Assembly: GCA_900316045.1 (NCBI GenBank)
Contig: ONBM01000013.1
Location: forward strand, 1-40,852
DNA length: 40,852 nt
DNA from: an uncultured Bacteroidales bacterium
Lineage (GTDB): Bacteria > Bacteroidota > Bacteroidia > Bacteroidales > UBA932
Direction: 5' to 3'
Made by a program: the position numbers and the translations under genes. Shown here in pieces: positions 33,429-40,852 of the stretch. The notes beneath the pieces were generated by a model. The model worked only from the letters and a program-made list of their open reading frames with translations. It did not search any database and was not told the DNA's origin. The stretch's first letter is position 1. The number at the start of each line of letters is the position of its first letter.

Positions 33429-36400
33429 TCATTTCATTATATCATCAAAAACATCTTCAAGCACATCCGTGCCGACTAGGCCACGCCAATCGCCATTGTC
33501 TCGCTTGTTCTCGAAATTCTTGATATAGACATTATGGGAAACCTCCTTCCCAGAGGCATCGGTGAGGCTCAGACGCATCACGCACAGCCCATCTGGGATG
33601 TCTGAGACATCAATGGCATCCAATGTTTCATCCTCACGTATTGAGACAGGAGCTGTCTTTGAATATGTTTCCTTGCCAGAAGAATCAATAAGCCTGACTG
33701 AAGCCGAGAGGCCGTCTTTGCCTCCTATTCCAGTGTTCACCACCTCGATTTTCAATGTAGCCGTATTGAACTGGACGTGCAGAGGTTCAGCGCCCAATTT
33801 CGAACCATAGAAAGCGCCATTCTTGCCAAACCAATAGTCGTAGGTCTGCCATGCAAGGCTTGGCCATGCGCTATGGGACATCCAAAGCAAAAGCCCGTAG
33901 CGATTGACATTGTTTGCCTCAAACATTGCCCTATAGCCATTGAAGCAGATAAACTGGGAATACTTGGCAAACGACGAGGCATCATCCAATGCTTCATCAC
34001 CGAAACCTCGCCTTATCATGCCCAGAAGCGACGTGTCGCCTTGTGCTCCAGTACGAGTGAAATCGTGCTGTCCCCAGACATCATCCGGAGTCCAGGCGTG
34101 CTGGGAAGTTAGCATTCTCATAATATGCTCATAAATAGGGATAGAAGGCATGCCTCTCTCACTATGGAACTTCTTTGTCGGGTGATCGAAATAGAACTCT
34201 GCCGGCACTGCCCTGTATGGGCCATGGCCTGAGACTCCATCGTCAGCAGAACTAGGAATATACAGCATTCCAGGATGCAGGATTGAGACCAATTGAGCAA
34301 GGCCGCCATTCAGAGCGGCTGGTGGATACCCCTCATTTCGTCCGCAGTAGAGACCGATCGAAGGATGTTGCCTGATTCTCTCCACCATGTCCCAGGCATT
34401 TGCCAAGAACATCCCGTTGTCGTCTGGATCTGGGCCGTCGGCTGGATTCGCCAGCCAGAAATCCTGCCATACGACTACGCCATACTTATCGCAGGCATCG
34501 TAGAATTCCACGTCGCCTGTCTGCCCTACCCAGTTGCGGATCATATTGAAATTCATTTCTTTGTGCAAAGAGAGCGCAGTGTCATATTCCTTTGCCCCAA
34601 ACCGCAGGTTAAACTCGCTGAATCCCCAATTTCCACCTTTTGGCGTGAAGCGATGGCCGTTTATGAACATTTTTAACGCCGTCGTCTCGTCCTTGTAGGT
34701 GAATTCTCTGATTCCTGCCTTCCACTCAACATTGCTTACGGCCCCAGGCTTGCCGGATGGAGTGAACTGAATCGAAGCAGGATGCAGAACAGGATTTCCA
34801 TAGCCCACAGGCCACCAAAGTGCGATTCGCTGATCTTTCAACTGAGGGAAATCAGCATACGAGAATGTCTCGGTGATCGTGCTTTTTGCGGGGATGGTCA
34901 CGTCTTTTCCGAAATCAATATCTTCTATCTGGCCATGAATGCTTCCTGAAACATCGGCATCCGAAAGATTAACGACGTCCACCATGAAGGTCATGGACGC
35001 AAGTGTGTCTGCGGTAGCTATCTTGCTGATTACGAGAGGATTTTTGACAATTATGTCATTCACGGCATCCAGATGCACGTCATTCCATATTCCCACTTCA
35101 CGCCCCCTGACGGTAGGAATCCAGTCCCAACCAACTGTGGCATGGAACGTAGGGTTATCAGCGCCTAGAATGCCGCCATTGAAGTCCGGGCTTTCTGAAT
35201 TCTTCTCTTTCACGGCTCCGTAATTCGCAGGCTTAACGACATGAACTGCCACATAATTCACGTCTTCTAAAATATCCGTGACATCAAAGCTCTCTTTTTT
35301 GAAAGCTCCGGCAATATCCCCTACCCTGGTACCGTTCATGAATATCTCGGCTTTCCAGTTTATGCCATCGAATGTTAGCAGCATGCGCTTGCCCTCTGGT
35401 TTTGCCGATTTAAGCACGCCTCTGTACCAGAAATCACTATTGAAATAAGACTCGGAAATTTGCAGCATGTTGTCTGCGATTCCAGGATCTGGCACAGCTC
35501 CAGCGGCCATGTAGCTGTAAAGGACAGTTCCAGGCACTACGGCGTTCATCCAGGAAGAATCATTGAAAGCACCTGTAGAAATCACTTCTCCTTCATCTTT
35601 CACCAGCGAAGCACGGCTAAGTTTCCAAGTCTGAAGCTCATCTGAAGGTTTCGCTTCGGCATATTCCTGTTTTCCAAAGACTTCCATCTCGCTCAGAACG
35701 AAATGGCCGCTCTCATCCGCATCCTGCATCGAAAGCCTCACATAACGGCTTTTACCATTGACTTTCAATGAATATGTCTTCTCGTCATCCTGAGGGATGA
35801 TGACAAGCCTCTTCCAGACTTTCGCATCGTCAGATGTTTCAATGGTGCAATTCAAAGGCTTGTGAATCCAGCGCAGATTAATCACGCTGAATTTCTTTTT
35901 AGTCCCAAGATCCACGTAAAGCCACTGAGGCTCTCCGTTTGCGCTCATCCAGGCGCTAGTAAATGTCTCAGACGGCATCAGATTCATGCCCCTGGCCTCT
36001 TTTGAGAAATATGGGCCGGTATCGGTCGATTTCTCGAAATGATCTGCCTGCGTAATGCTCATGGAATTTATCTCCCATGCGACTGCGCCTGGCATGGAGA
36101 ATTCTATCTTAAGCCTGCTGAAACCAACTGCATTCGTAAGCGGAATCTCAAGTTCCAGCGGACACGACTGACAGTCAATTGTCTCAGTCTGTTTATTAGG
36201 GTCATTCACCTTCGCATTAGCGTTGACATCTTTTGACGGCAGGCCTTTCCCTCCAGCTTCTCCGACAGGCTTCAACTCATTTCCTCTGCCTGCGCTGCAT
36301 TTGACAGACCAGCCCCCAGCAGCGTCCGTGAAGAAGACCCTGCCCACGATTCGAAGGCAGTTTGCCGAGAAACTCTGGCGGCTCCAGGCATATTCGAGAA

Positions 36401-36695
36401 AGTCATTCTCTCCAGACAGGATATTTCTAGAGTATGGTCCCCCGTCAATCGTCCACTCTTTCTCTCTCCTCGGGAATTCGCCTTTCGAGGATGATACAGA
36501 CAGCCATGCCGGCTCATCGGCCTCTACGATGCCATCCGTTGCTAGCTGTGCCGTAAGGTTGTAGTCGTAGGACGATGAAGCGATTGCTATTCTGTTCAGT
36601 GCAATGTTGGTTTCCGGGCCATTGGTTTCAGAGCATCCGATTATCAAGAACCCAGATATTAACGCAATGGCTGCGCACGAAATTCCTTTCGCCAT
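33429..36695 (-). CDS. GH2-family glycoside hydrolase lipoprotein with discoidin-like domains
   Basis: 1088 residues from the ATG at 36695, which follows the GH29 stop by one base; a longer frame reaching into GH29 is rejected because MAKGISCAAIALISGFLIIG then Cys21 is a lipoprotein signal. SETNGPETN after the Cys is compatible with surface export. Two galactose-binding-like regions follow: one at about 30-240, and an F5/8C-type domain at about 250-350 (QWLYVDLGTKKKFSVINLRW, ending SEMEVFGK). The GH2 part has a sugar-binding domain, immunoglobulin-like domain and TIM barrel with acid/base Glu788 (CGRNEGYPP) and nucleophile Glu846 (FHSERGMPSIP). The layout resembles beta-mannosidase or exo-beta-glucosaminidase relatives; the substrate is undecided. 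Confidence 0.88.
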   Translation of the reverse strand: MAKGISCAAIALISGFLIIGCSETNGPETNIALNRIAIASSSYDYNLTAQLATDGIVEADEPAWLSVSSSKGEFPRREKEWTIDGGPYSRNILSGENDFLEYAWSRQSFSANCLRIVGRVFFTDAAGGWSVKCSAGRGNELKPVGEAGGKGLPSKDVNANAKVNDPNKQTETIDCQSCPLELEIPLTNAVGFSRLKIEFSMPGAVAWEINSMSITQADHFEKSTDTGPYFSKEARGMNLMPSETFTSAWMSANGEPQWLYVDLGTKKKFSVINLRWIHKPLNCTIETSDDAKVWKRLVIIPQDDEKTYSLKVNGKSRYVRLSMQDADESGHFVLSEMEVFGKQEYAEAKPSDELQTWKLSRASLVKDEGEVISTGAFNDSSWMNAVVPGTVLYSYMAAGAVPDPGIADNMLQISESYFNSDFWYRGVLKSAKPEGKRMLLTFDGINWKAEIFMNGTRVGDIAGAFKKESFDVTDILEDVNYVAVHVVKPANYGAVKEKNSESPDFNGGILGADNPTFHATVGWDWIPTVRGREVGIWNDVHLDAVNDIIVKNPLVISKIATADTLASMTFMVDVVNLSDADVSGSIHGQIEDIDFGKDVTIPAKSTITETFSYADFPQLKDQRIALWWPVGYGNPVLHPASIQFTPSGKPGAVSNVEWKAGIREFTYKDETTALKMFINGHRFTPKGGNWGFSEFNLRFGAKEYDTALSLHKEMNFNMIRNWVGQTGDVEFYDACDKYGVVVWQDFWLANPADGPDPDDNGMFLANAWDMVERIRQHPSIGLYCGRNEGYPPAALNGGLAQLVSILHPGMLYIPSSADDGVSGHGPYRAVPAEFYFDHPTKKFHSERGMPSIPIYEHIMRMLTSQHAWTPDDVWGQHDFTRTGAQGDTSLLGMIRRGFGDEALDDASSFAKYSQFICFNGYRAMFEANNVNRYGLLLWMSHSAWPSLAWQTYDYWFGKNGAFYGSKLGAEPLHVQFNTATLKIEVVNTGIGGKDGLSASVRLIDSSGKETYSKTAPVSIREDETLDAIDVSDIPDGLCVMRLSLTDASGKEVSHNVYIKNFENKRDNGDWRGLVGTDVLEDVFDDIMK

Positions 36696-36696
36696 G

Positions 36697-38052
36697 CTAT
36701 TTGAGAGTAACTTCAACAACGTAATCAGCTCCCGTAGGATCAAGATCACTCGAAGAATCTGGCAGTTCCTCTGGCAGAGCGATCGTAAGGACTTCGCCTT
36801 TCTTCTTGAACTCAAGAGCCCTATCCTCTTCAAGCGCCATTACGCTCTTAACTTTTGCTTTCTTTGGGACAGGAATCTCAAACTCTCCATTCGGCTTTTC
36901 AAATATATGCAGATAGAACACTTTGCTGTTTCCCTCTGGTGCAGTAGAAACGCCCCAATCCTGCTTTTCAATTGGCCCGGGGCCGCAGCCTTTGATGGAC
37001 TTGCTGTTCACGCTCATCCATTTCCCTATTCCTTTCAGACGACCCAGAGCTTGTTCTGGAAGCCGTCCGTCTGCCCTTGGCCCTATATTCAGCAGAAGAT
37101 TGGAGTTCAGAGACACGGCAGTCGCAAGAGTCTGGATTATCTTGCTTACGCTCTTGTATTCCTGATCTTTTACGTTGTAGCCCCATGACTTGTTCATGGT
37201 CATGCACATCTCAAGAGGCATGATGGCGCTCACGACCTGATTAGGAGCGAATCCGCTCGTGTTCTGACCAGGCAGATCCTGCTCGAACATCTGGAAATCT
37301 TCGCCTTCGATGGTCGCGATGTGATGATTGTTGCCAATCAGGCAGTCCGGCTGGATTGAGTGGATATATTCATAAAACTCTGGCATCCTCCAGTCGAAAG
37401 GAGTCTTGTCGCTGTCATGATCCCAGTAGCCATCAAACCAAACGGCTCTTATCGGAGCATAATTGGTAAGCAGTTCTTTCACCTGCTGTTTCATGAAATT
37501 GAAATAGCTGTCGTAGTTCTGCATGTTCCCTTTCCTGCCCGTGTCGTGGCCGGTTCTTCCTACTGGATAATCCTCTCGCATCCAATCGAGCAGGGAATAA
37601 TAGTAATGCAGGTACATCCCTTGGTCATGGCAGGCATCAGCCAGATCCTTCAATACATCCTTGCCCCAAGGTGTCTTCTTGACTATGTTGTAATCCGAGG
37701 CTTTCGTGTCATACATCGAAAATCCGTCGTGATGCCTGGAAGTTATGGTGACATACTCTGCTCCAGCATCCTTGAATGCTTTTACCCACTCGTATGCATT
37801 GTACCCTGCAGGATAGAATCCGCCTGCAGCCTTGGCATACTCATCTTTATTCAGTTTTCCTGTCTGAAGATACCATTCGCCCTGGGCGTAGGAGGCATAG
37901 ATTCCCCAATGAAGGAATATTCCGAATCGCTCTCTTGCGAATTCTTGCCGGTTTTGAACATTTTCTTTCGTAGGCGCATAAGTCTGAGCGAAAGAGGCCG
38001 CAGAAGCTAGACTCAGCATTCCAGCCGCTAGAATTATTGAAAGAGTTCTCAT
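36697..38052 (-). CDS. Secreted GH29 alpha-L-fucosidase
   Basis: 451 residues with signal peptide (TLSIILAAGMLSLASAASFA). The GH29 barrel shows RFGIFLHWGIYASYAQGEWY, VTITSRHHDGFSMYDTKASD with the conserved His pair (107-108), and the nucleophile Asp207 in RAVWFDGYWDHD. NLLLNIGPRADGRLP follows, with a C-terminal beta-sandwich. It releases alpha-linked fucose from glycans in the periplasm or outside. First gene of a three-gene set with the GH2 lipoprotein and sulfatase. No SusC/SusD pair is in the window, so this is a partial or satellite polysaccharide-utilisation locus. Confidence 0.95.
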   Translation of the reverse strand: MRTLSIILAAGMLSLASAASFAQTYAPTKENVQNRQEFARERFGIFLHWGIYASYAQGEWYLQTGKLNKDEYAKAAGGFYPAGYNAYEWVKAFKDAGAEYVTITSRHHDGFSMYDTKASDYNIVKKTPWGKDVLKDLADACHDQGMYLHYYYSLLDWMREDYPVGRTGHDTGRKGNMQNYDSYFNFMKQQVKELLTNYAPIRAVWFDGYWDHDSDKTPFDWRMPEFYEYIHSIQPDCLIGNNHHIATIEGEDFQMFEQDLPGQNTSGFAPNQVVSAIMPLEMCMTMNKSWGYNVKDQEYKSVSKIIQTLATAVSLNSNLLLNIGPRADGRLPEQALGRLKGIGKWMSVNSKSIKGCGPGPIEKQDWGVSTAPEGNSKVFYLHIFEKPNGEFEIPVPKKAKVKSVMALEEDRALEFKKKGEVLTIALPEELPDSSSDLDPTGADYVVEVTLK

Positions 38053-38135
38053 TATTTTGAGGTTTTGGTTCTTCTGTTTACGGCCATGAAGATACGAAAA
38101 TTTAACATAAAAAGCATACGGCTGAGATTCTCCAC

Positions 38136-38168
38136 GTTGTCAAAATCCAAGGAATTGCGCTAAATTCG
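38136..38168 (+). promoter_or_regulatory. Promoter of the GNAT gene
   Basis: GTTG (38136-38139), 21 bp, TAAATTCG (38161-38168): one mismatch in each Bacteroides box. Only five bases separate it from the ATG at 38174, so the mRNA would be nearly leaderless. Confidence 0.4.
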
Positions 38169-38173
38169 CATCC

Positions 38174-38677
38174 ATGAACACAGAAGAGATAGTGATACGT
38201 CCAGTGCAGGATGAAGATTTTCCTGCAATAACCGAAATATACAATTATTATGTCTTGAAGGGAGAGCAATCATTCGAGACTGAAGCCGTTACCGCTGAAG
38301 AGATGCAGCAGAGGGCTTTCATCATCACGATAGACTCCCATTATTTGGTAGCCGTGAGCGGCGGCACGATCCTAGGCTTCTGTTATGCGCACAAATGGAA
38401 GGAAAGAGCGGCTTACAGCAATACCTTGGAGACTACGATATATTTATCGAAAGATGCAAGGCATAGGGGCGTAGGAAAACTTCTCATGGAGCGACTCATC
38501 GAGTCATGCAGGCAAGCCGGTTATAGGGTCCTGATTGCCTGCATAACAGGAAATAACACAGAGAGCATAGAGTTCCACAAGAGCCTCGGCTTCACCCAAG
38601 CCTCGCATTTCCACAATGTCGGCTTCAAGCATGGGAAGTGGCTCGACGTCGTAGACCTGGAGTTTCAACTCCAATGA
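38174..38677 (+). CDS. GNAT-family N-acetyltransferase (phosphinothricin acetyltransferase-like)
   Basis: 167 residues. Motifs of the Pat/YncA group: IRPVQDEDFPAITEIYNYYV at the N-terminus, TLETTIYLSKDARHRGVGKLL with the acetyl-CoA loop RHRGVGK, CITGNNTESIEFHKSLGF, and HNVGFKHGKWLDVVDLEFQL at the end. Such enzymes acetylate small amines or amino acid analogues (for example methionine sulfoximine or sulfone); the true substrate is unknown. Monocistronic and divergent from the fucosidase operon. Confidence 0.92.
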   Translation: MNTEEIVIRPVQDEDFPAITEIYNYYVLKGEQSFETEAVTAEEMQQRAFIITIDSHYLVAVSGGTILGFCYAHKWKERAAYSNTLETTIYLSKDARHRGVGKLLMERLIESCRQAGYRVLIACITGNNTESIEFHKSLGFTQASHFHNVGFKHGKWLDVVDLEFQLQ

Positions 38678-38796
38678 ATGCCTTTCTCGATAATGCAATA
38701 ATTTTGTATTTTTGCCAGGTCAAGTTCCAAACCCTGTGTATAAGAATCAATTAGATTACCTTGGGACGAACGGCTCGCCGGACGACATTCGGAGGT

Positions 38797-38891
38797 GATT
38801 GCCTGAAGAATAACGGGAAGGAAAGGGCATGTCCGTGGCGAAACTGCAACCTCGGTAGAAACGATTGCCTGAAGCTTGACGGGAAGGAAAG
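38797..38891. repeat. 29-bp direct repeat, two copies 66 bp apart
   Basis: Copies at 38797-38825 and 38863-38891 differ at three bases. They begin GATTGCCTGAAG and end ACGGGAAGGAAAG. The spacer shares no repeat. Two copies are too few to call an array. Confidence 0.8.
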
Positions 38892-39182
38892 CCGTGAATT
38901 AGGTGATAGGGAAATGAGTACGATTTCTGCCACAGGCATTCTGCGACCAATGCATGAGGCTCAGTCCGGATGCTTTTGCAGCGCAAACATACAATTTTGA
39001 GCTGGAATGATTCATCCGTGCAATTAGCGGGCCCGGCGCTATTCATTTCAGTGGCGCGTAATGAGTTTATGCCTACCCAGGGGTGCTTCTAGAAGCGGGG
39101 CTTGGCAGGTCATTATGTTGTGTTGTGCCTTCTGATGCAAACATTCCTGCCCGCCAATTATAAACGTAGGAACAAAATCGGC

Positions 39183-39281
39183 TCTGGATGACGTGGTTGC
39201 CGTTCAGGATGATGTGGTGGGTCATTCGGGATTACGGGAGCACTGTTCTGGATGATGGGGTGAGACATTCAGGATGCCCGG
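39183..39281. repeat. Degenerate GGATG repeats
   Basis: Four related pieces: TCTGGATGACGTGGT (39183-39197), TTCAGGATGATGTGGTGG (39203-39220), TTCTGGATGATGGGGTG (39246-39262) and TTCAGGATGCCCGG (39268-39281). Spacing is irregular. No function is apparent. Confidence 0.5.
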
Positions 39282-39448
39282 TTTGCGATGACGGCGTTGG
39301 TCGAACGAGATGAACGTAGTGGAATTTCACAAAGTGCTGTCGGAGTAGGCCCTTCTGGTGGTTGCCGTTACCAATTCTCCAAAACACGATTTTAATCGCT
39401 GTAAATCAGCCACTTGCAGATTTTTGTTTCGTGACACAAAATCAGCGA

Positions 39449-39556
39449 GGGACAAAAACGGGACAAAACCACGGAAAAATAAAGTCAAGGACACTTCGCC
39501 CGAAATATCCCTTGTGGAATACCTCTGTTTCGTTTGCAAAGGTACAAATTTGTCCC
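39449..39556. repeat. GGGACAAA motifs, two direct and one inverted
   Basis: GGGACAAAA at 39449-39457 and 39460-39468 (exactly 11 bp apart, about one helical turn) and the inverse TTTGTCCC at 39549-39556. This arrangement beside an excisionase-like gene suggests protein-binding sites of a recombination or control complex; that is inference. Confidence 0.45.
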
Positions 39557-39588
39557 TTGAAAAACGAGGGGAAATCCCTATTTCTCTC

Positions 39589-39729
39589 ATAGAACCAAAG
39601 ATTTGCCACCCTTATTGTCCAATCCTTGGTTTTGTGAATGTTTGAACGATAGACATTTGAAGATGCTGAATTTCAAGTGAGTGTCCGACCAATCTACCAC
39701 ATTGCAGCATGGTAAAATAGAACCAAAGA
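39589..39729. repeat. 13-bp direct repeat ATAGAACCAAAGA, two copies
   Basis: Perfect copies at 39589-39601 and 39717-39729, 128 bp apart, both upstream of the excisionase-like gene. They could be arm-type sites for a tyrosine recombinase or its directionality factor. Confidence 0.5.
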
Positions 39730-39766
39730 ATTGAAAATCAGCACTTTTAATAAACCATAACGTCTG

Positions 39767-39797
39767 CTTGAATATCATTGGCAACAATATACCTTTG
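39767..39797 (+). promoter_or_regulatory. Promoter of the excisionase-like gene
   Basis: CTTG (39767-39770), 19 bp, TACCTTTG (39790-39797): full -7 match and one mismatch in -33. The predicted start of transcription is about 35 bp before the ATG at 39838. Confidence 0.65.
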
Positions 39798-39837
39798 CAG
39801 CCGAAATCGATAACGAAATAAACAAAATATCAGATTT

Positions 39838-40170
39838 ATGACAGAAAAGAACGCATTAAAGATGAACCTCGACCATGAGCGCAAGATAGTGGAGCTTCAG
39901 TCGAGAGTGAACAAGTTGGAGAACCTTTGCTATATGACAAAGGAAGTGTTGAACCTTGAAGAGGCTTCCGCCTTTCTCGGCATTGCCAAGAGTACACTCT
40001 ACAAGATGACGCATCTTAACCAGTTGCCGTACTTCAAGCCTGCTGGCAAGCTCATCTTCTTTGAGAAGAAAGCCTTGCTTGACTGGGTACGAGGAGCAAG
40101 AGCCATGTCGGAGGAGGAGATAAGACTGGAGGCTGCAAACCGTCTGAATGAAATGAACAATAGACCATAG
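39838..40170 (+). CDS. Helix-turn-helix protein, excisionase-like
   Basis: 110 residues. A short coiled-coil N-terminus (HERKIVELQSRVNKLENL) is followed by a MerR-type winged helix of the excisionase family: LNLEEASAFLGIAKSTLYKM then LPYFKPAGKLIFFEKKALLD, WV at about residues 44-90. Such small proteins direct excision of, or regulate, conjugative and mobilisable elements of Bacteroidales. Its own promoter, repeats upstream, and two further element-type genes downstream fit the end of an integrated element. No integrase is in the window; it may lie beyond the right edge. Confidence 0.85.
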   Translation: MTEKNALKMNLDHERKIVELQSRVNKLENLCYMTKEVLNLEEASAFLGIAKSTLYKMTHLNQLPYFKPAGKLIFFEKKALLDWVRGARAMSEEEIRLEAANRLNEMNNRP

Positions 40171-40207
40171 CATACTTGTAAACAGTCTGCAAAAACGTGA
40201 CCCTCTG

Positions 40208-40507
40208 TTGGCTAATGCGGTCAGCAATATGGTAGACTACATTTCCGACCGCTTTCCTGCTGCTTACCCAAGCAAGGAACAGACAGAAGCAGTCAATAAC
40301 TATCTTCACTCGGTCTATGCTGACGGTGACGGAACCATGTCGGAAAGAAACTGTGAGCATCGAAGAATAGCATCACAGAAAATTACCATCAATGCCATAC
40401 AAGTGCTTGACAGTCCCCAACTTGACCGACTGCAACGTGTACTTGACCATATCGCATACGACAAGGAGTATTATATGCCAGAGAGAGGCTTCGGCATGAG
40501 GCGATAG
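40208..40507 (+). CDS. Element-borne protein of unknown function, start uncertain
   Basis: About 100 residues, no family recognised. It contains NMVDYISDRFPAAYPSKEQT and LDSPQLDRLQRVLDHIAYDK and ends ERGFGMRR. The reading frame is open further upstream, back to a stop at 40153, and reads SILVNSLQKRDPLLANAVSN, which looks like genuine protein. But there is no ATG or GTG before the TTG at 40208. The first codons therefore overlap or abut the end of the HTH gene. Either a rare start codon near 40157-40187 is used, or translation enters by frameshift from the HTH gene, or the TTG is the start. Confidence 0.6.
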   Translation: MANAVSNMVDYISDRFPAAYPSKEQTEAVNNYLHSVYADGDGTMSERNCEHRRIASQKITINAIQVLDSPQLDRLQRVLDHIAYDKEYYMPERGFGMRR

Positions 40508-40579
40508 TTTCTCTTTTGACGGCAGAGAGTTTTCCGCATAACAGCATGAACAGATTTACACAACAAAAATAAAACAACG

Positions 40580-40852
40580 ATGAACAGTAATATTTTCAAC
40601 AGCATTATCCTGAGTAACGAACAAGTGAACTATCTGATGGGTGGCACGGCTGGCATCAATCGCCTTTCATGCCTTTATCAACTCATTCAGATTGTGACAC
40701 GGCAGTTTGAAACCTCGAATGAGGTTGGGGAATCCACAACAGAATTGTGGGAAGTGAACATGTCAGAGGTGGCTCTATCCAAACTATGGAAGTGTGACCG
40801 AAAAACCGTCTCCAAGATGCTTGACCACATGAACAAATTGGGCATCCTTTCT
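40580..40852 (+). CDS. Putative winged-helix DNA-binding protein of the integrated element, cut by the window edge
   Basis: The ATG at 40580 opens a frame that stays open for 91 codons to the end of the window. It begins MNSNIFNSIILSNEQVNYLM and includes MSEVALSKLWKCDRKTVSKM then LDHMNKLGIL, which has the shape of a helix-turn-helix/winged helix. It probably encodes a regulator or mobilisation accessory protein. The family is not identified, and the 3' end is missing. Confidence 0.7.
   Translation, partial: MNSNIFNSIILSNEQVNYLMGGTAGINRLSCLYQLIQIVTRQFETSNEVGESTTELWEVNMSEVALSKLWKCDRKTVSKMLDHMNKLGILS

Larger units (their letters stand above)
38678..39837. other. Gene-free, repeat-rich region between chromosome and integrated element
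   Basis: About 1.16 kb with no convincing gene on either strand. Several reading frames of 60-96 codons exist, but they overlap each other on both strands, lack recognisable motifs and contain repeat-derived sequence. The left part holds a 29-bp direct repeat and GGATG-containing degenerate repeats; the right part (from about 39340) changes character and holds short direct and inverted repeats. The chromosome/element junction probably lies in 39290-39440, but no target duplication or attachment core could be fixed. Confidence 0.6.

Noticed and set aside
38751..39046. Overlapping short ORFs on both strands over the 29-bp repeat
   Set aside because: Frames on both strands are equally open and contain only repeat-derived peptide; no motif and no promoter with correct spacing, although a lone TATGTTTG occurs on the minus strand at 38984-38991.
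39327..39645. ORFs of 87-95 codons on both strands at the element boundary
   Set aside because: They overlap each other and the candidate binding repeats, and show no family resemblance.

Overview
The window is a chromosomal segment of a member of the Bacteroidales (phylum Bacteroidota), probably an uncultured gut- or rumen-type species. The evidence is of four kinds. Promoters have the Bacteroides form (-33 TTTG, about 19-21 bp, -7 TAnnTTTG) and genes lack Shine-Dalgarno sequences. The tRNA does not encode CCA. Gene families are typical of the group: HU-domain protein with a membrane linker, M23/LysM peptidases, a VOR-type ferredoxin oxidoreductase with butyrate kinase, and a sulfatase, GH29 and GH2 set. 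The right edge carries accessory genes of the type found in Bacteroidales integrated elements. No species can be named from the sequence alone.

Layout. 1-994 (-): gene for an HU-domain/membrane-linker protein, broken by a perfect 26-bp tandem duplication. 1115-1326: promoter, tRNA-Asn(GTT) and terminator. 1351-3400: a decayed coding stretch, a nitrilase-family amidase with an in-frame 17-residue repeat, the N-terminal remnant of a restriction-modification methyltransferase, and a 65/66-bp tandem repeat. 3449-15995 (+): a complete branched-chain amino acid operon, ilvD-ilvB-ilvN-ilvC-leuA-leuC-leuD-cimA-leuB-ilvE. It is preceded by a promoter, a 26-codon leader peptide rich in Ile, Val and Leu, and a terminator/antiterminator pair, which together look like a ribosome-mediated transcription attenuator. 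16072-19433 (+): class I ribonucleotide reductase nrdA-nrdB, with a long inverted repeat over the promoter and first codons. 19495-22922 (-): ruvX, def, a phosphomannomutase/phosphoglucomutase and a secreted M23-LysM peptidase, from one promoter. 22965-26334 (+): membrane-anchored M23 protein, dxr and rseP. 26348-31548 (-): buk, a second ilvE, a small TPR protein and the four subunits of a 2-oxoacid:ferredoxin oxidoreductase. 31758-38052 (-): GH29 alpha-fucosidase, GH2 lipoprotein and serine-type sulfatase. 38174 (+): GNAT acetyltransferase. 38678-39837: gene-free and repeat-rich. 39838-40852 (+): beginning of an integrated element, with an excisionase-like HTH protein, an unknown ORF and a partial HTH protein.

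How the genes work together. The ilv/leu operon makes Val and Leu and, through a citramalate synthase-like enzyme that would share LeuCD and LeuB, possibly 2-oxobutanoate for Ile without threonine. The buk-ilvE2-VOR operon interconverts the same amino acids with branched acyl-CoA and short-chain acids, so the window holds both the de novo route and a degradative (or, run in reverse, carboxylating) route. The most striking regulatory element is the leader-peptide attenuator at 3511-3648. The most striking genome-level pattern is a series of short tandem duplications: 26 bp in the HU gene, 51 bp in the amidase gene, 21 bp in ilvD, a diverged 18 bp in nrdB and 65/66 bp between genes. One of these breaks a gene.
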